DNA of 64,000 bases. Origin: CAKZLS01 sp963701445 (lineage in GTDB: Bacteria; Pseudomonadota; Alphaproteobacteria; Rhodospirillales; Defluviicoccaceae). Each line of letters begins with the position of its first letter. Position 1 is the stretch's first letter. The DNA lies in contig CAVPAM010000003.1 of assembly GCA_963701445.1 (NCBI GenBank), positions 1 through 64,000 of the forward strand. Reading direction: 5' to 3'. The position numbers and the translations under genes are program-made. The notes below the pieces were generated by a model that saw nothing but the letters and a program-made list of their open reading frames with translations, searched no databases and had not been told where the DNA came from. This document shows, in pieces, positions 61,839 to 64,000 of the stretch.

Positions 61839-62637
61839 TTGGGGACTACCGGGCGCACGGACAGGGACGACCCGGCGGCACGCGGCGCCGTCGAGGTGGT
61901 CAATCCCTCGGGCCGGGGCGATTTCGTGCTCGCCTGCGAACACGCCTCCAACGCCATCCCCGCCGACCTGAGCGATCTGGGCCTCACCGAAGACCTCCTC
62001 GAAACGCATATCGCCTGGGATCCGGGGGCGCTGGCGGTGGCCACCGAAATGGCCCGGCTGCTGGACGCTCCGCTGGTGGCGTCATGCGTTTCCCGTCTCG
62101 TCTACGACTGCAACCGCCCGCCGGAAGCGCCCGACGCCATCGCGCTCGCGGAGCGAGGCCGTCGACATTCCGGGCAACAACGGGCTCGGCGAACGCGACC
62201 GCCGGGAGCGCGTGGCCCGGTTCTACGCGCCCTTTCGCGATGCCCTGGCCGCGTGCCTCGACGCGCGGACCGATGGCGCGCGCCCGCCCGCGCTGCTGAC
62301 GATCCATTCGTTCACCCCGGTCTACGCGGGGGTGAGACGCGACGTGCAGCTCGGCGTTCTCCATGACGCCGACGCCCGGTTGGCCGACGCCTTGCTCGCG
62401 ACCCTGGCGGCCGATAGCACCCTGGCCATTCGCCGGAACGAGCCCTATGGTCCCCGGGACGGCGTCACCCACACACTCGCCGCGCACGCGCTGCCGCGCG
62501 GGCTGCCGAACGCGATGATCGAGATCCGCAACGACCTGATCGCCTCCGCCGACGCCCAGCGGGCCATGGCGGCCTGGCTGTCGCGATGCGCCGCCGCGGC
62601 CCTCGCGGCCACCGCCGCCACCAGCCGCGTGAACTGA
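61839..62637 (+). CDS. N-formylglutamate amidohydrolase, frame-disrupted
   Basis: This zinc-dependent enzyme removes the formyl group from N-formylglutamate in histidine degradation. The first part (from 61839 to about 62155) reads F-V-L-A-C-E-H-A-S-N-A-I-P (metal-binding His) and A-W-D-P-G-A; the second, in another frame, has A-R-F-Y-A-P-F-R-D, L-L-T-I-H-S-F-T-P and N-A-M-I-E-I-R-N-D-L-I. The two meet at GAGCGAGGCC (about 62150), where a 5-bp tandem GAGCG contraction would explain the change. Start chosen as TTG at 61839 behind GGCGGGAGGA; no ATG is present. About 265 residues if restored. The other histidine genes are not here. Confidence 0.78.
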
Positions 62638-62647
62638 GACGAGCCGC

Positions 62648-63187
62648 ATGCCGCCAGCCATCGTAAAATTCGTCCACGCCATCGACTCGCTGAACCGGCT
62701 GATCGGCCGGTTCGCCATGCTGCTGGTCTTCGCGATGATCGGGATCCTGCTCTACTCGTCCATCTCCAAGACCTTCTTCCTGCCGTCCCTGTGGACGCTG
62801 GAGATGGCCCAGTTCATCATGGTCGCCTACTACCTGCTCGGCGGCGGCTATTCCATGCAGCTCGATTCCCACGTGCGCATGGATCTGCTGTACGGCCGAT
62901 GGTCGCCCCGGACCCGCGCCGTCGTCGACGCGGTCACCATCGTGTTTCTTCTGTTCTACCTGGTGCTCCTTCTGTACGGCGGCTTTTCGAGCACCGCGTA
63001 CGCGCTGCAATACGGCGAGGAGAGCTACTCGGCGTGGGCGCCGCGCATGGCCCCCATCAAGATCCTCATGTGCGTCGGCATCTTCCTGATGCTGCTGCAG
63101 GCGGTCGCCGTGTTCTTCAAGGACGTGGCGCGGGCGAGGGGGCGGCCCATCGACGGTCCCGGCGAAGACGGGTGGACATCCGAATGA
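62648..63187 (+). CDS. TRAP transporter small permease (DctQ family), second system
   Basis: A 179-residue four-helix membrane protein with the DctQ pattern (L-W-T-L-E-M-A-Q-F and L-G-G-G-Y-S-M-Q-L-D-S-H-V-R-M-D). It begins 10 bp after the amidohydrolase gene and overlaps the large permease by 4 bp (ATGA). No binding protein is inside the window, so it may lie downstream. The preceding enzyme might act on the imported solute, but this is only positional. Confidence 0.9.
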   Translation: MPPAIVKFVHAIDSLNRLIGRFAMLLVFAMIGILLYSSISKTFFLPSLWTLEMAQFIMVAYYLLGGGYSMQLDSHVRMDLLYGRWSPRTRAVVDAVTIVFLLFYLVLLLYGGFSSTAYALQYGEESYSAWAPRMAPIKILMCVGIFLMLLQAVAVFFKDVARARGRPIDGPGEDGWTSE

Positions 63188-64000
63188 GCTACGAAATGAT
63201 CGCTCTTCTGATGTTCTCGTCGATGATCGTCATGCTCCTGACCGGGCAGCGCATCTTCGCGGCGATCGGGTTCGTGGCGGCGGCGTCCTCCCTGTTGCTG
63301 TGGGGCGACGGCGGGGCCGAGATCCCGTTCAGCGCCGCCATCAAGCTGATGAAGTGGTATCCGCTGCTGACGCTGCCGCTGTTCATCTACATGGGCTACG
63401 TGCTGTCGGAATCGGGGATCGCCGACGACCTGTACAAGATGTTCCACGTCTGGATGGGACCGCTCCGGGGCGGCCTCGCCATCGGCACCATCGCGCTGAT
63501 GGTCGTCATCTCGGCGATGAACGGACTGAGCGTCGCCGGAATGGCCATCGGCGCGACCATCGCGTTGCCGGAGCTGCTGCGGCGCGGCTACGACAAGATC
63601 ATGGTCACCGGCGTGATCCAGGCCGGCAGTTCGCTCGGAATCCTCGTCCCGCCCAGCGTCGTTCTGGTTCTCTACGGCATGATCGCGCGCCAGCCGGTGG
63701 GACAGCTGTGGCTGGCGGGCGTCCTTCCCGGCCTGATGATGGCGTCGCTTTTCGTGCTCTACATCGTCGTCCGGTGCAAGCTTCAGCCCCACCTCGGGCC
63801 GGCGCTGCCGGCGGAAGAGCGGAACGTCGGCTGGCCCGAAAAGCTGCGTCTGCTTCGCGCCGGCATCCTGCCCCTGGTCATCTTCTTCTCCATGACCGGG
63901 CTGTTCCTGATGGGCGTGACCAGCCTGGTGGAAAGCTCGGCGGTGGGGGCGACGGCGGCGACCGTCGCGGCGCTGGTCCGGCGGCGGCTGACATGGCATC
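63184..64000 (+). CDS. TRAP transporter large permease (DctM family), partial
   Basis: The frame is open to the right edge; 272 codons are visible. It has the first helices (I-A-L-L-M-F-S-S-M-I-V-M-L-L-T-G), P-L-F-I-Y-M-G-Y-V-L, the A-M-N-G-L-S-V-A-G-M-A-I-G block and S-S-L-G-I-L-V-P-P-S-V-V-L-V. The ATG overlaps dctQ by 4 bp. About 430-460 residues are expected, so roughly 40 percent is missing. Confidence 0.9.
   Translation, partial: MSYEMIALLMFSSMIVMLLTGQRIFAAIGFVAAASSLLLWGDGGAEIPFSAAIKLMKWYPLLTLPLFIYMGYVLSESGIADDLYKMFHVWMGPLRGGLAIGTIALMVVISAMNGLSVAGMAIGATIALPELLRRGYDKIMVTGVIQAGSSLGILVPPSVVLVLYGMIARQPVGQLWLAGVLPGLMMASLFVLYIVVRCKLQPHLGPALPAEERNVGWPEKLRLLRAGILPLVIFFSMTGLFLMGVTSLVESSAVGATAATVAALVRRRLTWH

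Noticed and set aside
1..64000. tRNA, rRNA and known riboswitch genes
   Set aside because: I looked for cloverleaf-like and conserved rRNA or riboswitch segments in the intergenic stretches and saw none that I could support.

Overview
The window looks like chromosomal DNA from a GC-rich alphaproteobacterium, probably of the Rhodospirillales type. The main argument is gene order: purB, the F1-ATPase zeta-inhibitor gene (DUF1476), purC-purS-purQ-purL, bolA and a monothiol glutaredoxin, an order I associate with alphaproteobacteria. TRAP and polyamine-type transporters, a DUF427/DCC pair and a bactofilin fit the same origin. No rRNA, tRNA or CRISPR array was found.

Layout. 1-9.7 kb: a partial acid-ceramidase-like hydrolase, a frame-disrupted purB, the zeta gene, an NRDE protein, the purine operon with bolA and grxD, a small zinc-ribbon protein and an SDR. 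9.7-12 kb: DUF427, a DCC thioredoxin-like protein and a diheme cytochrome c. 12.4-14.3 kb: an IS256-type element beside an IS3 remnant. 14.4-17.3 kb: a three-domain ACP / acyl-AMP ligase / PlsC protein. 17.6-19.3 kb: an intact IS66-type insertion with 8-bp target duplications, lying exactly at the edge of a poly-C repeat found twice more in the window. 19.4-29.4 kb: the most interesting stretch. A membrane sensor with a degenerate HD-GYP domain is divergent from a LapG-type protease gene. A 107-bp copy of that gene's 3' end recurs 5.75 kb downstream and brackets a minus-strand three-gene operon: a secreted cytochrome c, a GH31 enzyme with alpha-1,4-glucan-lyase-like motifs, and an unknown protein. 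A second LapG-type gene follows.

29.5-33.6 kb: a TRAP transporter operon with two solute-binding proteins. 34-38 kb: malic enzyme (maeB) and a GH13 alpha-glucosidase. 38.4-49.6 kb: a type I secretion ATPase and adaptor, a sialidase-like protein, a small membrane peptide behind a CRP-like palindrome, an RND efflux pair, and an RTX repeat protein that is a likely type I substrate. 49.6-55.5 kb: MmcQ/YjbR, endonuclease III, a lipoprotein/bactofilin/EI24 operon, a PfkB sugar (adenosine) kinase and an AmpG-like permease. 55.6-59.7 kb: a spermidine/putrescine-type ABC operon. 59.7-61.5 kb: a REP/RAYT unit, a truncated RAYT and a ParDE-type toxin-antitoxin pair. 61.6-64 kb: the third poly-C repeat, an N-formylglutamate amidohydrolase and a second TRAP system running off the window.

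Many otherwise well-conserved genes (purB, hlyD, the RND pump, the RTX gene, the N-formylglutamate amidohydrolase, the RAYT, the ABC ATPase tail, the first gene) carry single-base frame changes, several of them at short homopolymers. Either the assembly contains uncorrected indels or several genes are decaying; the sequence alone does not decide. The biologically notable hypotheses are the LapG / degenerate HD-GYP pair (a possible LapD replacement), the direct-repeat-bounded island with a putative glucan lyase, and the poly-C intergenic repeat family.
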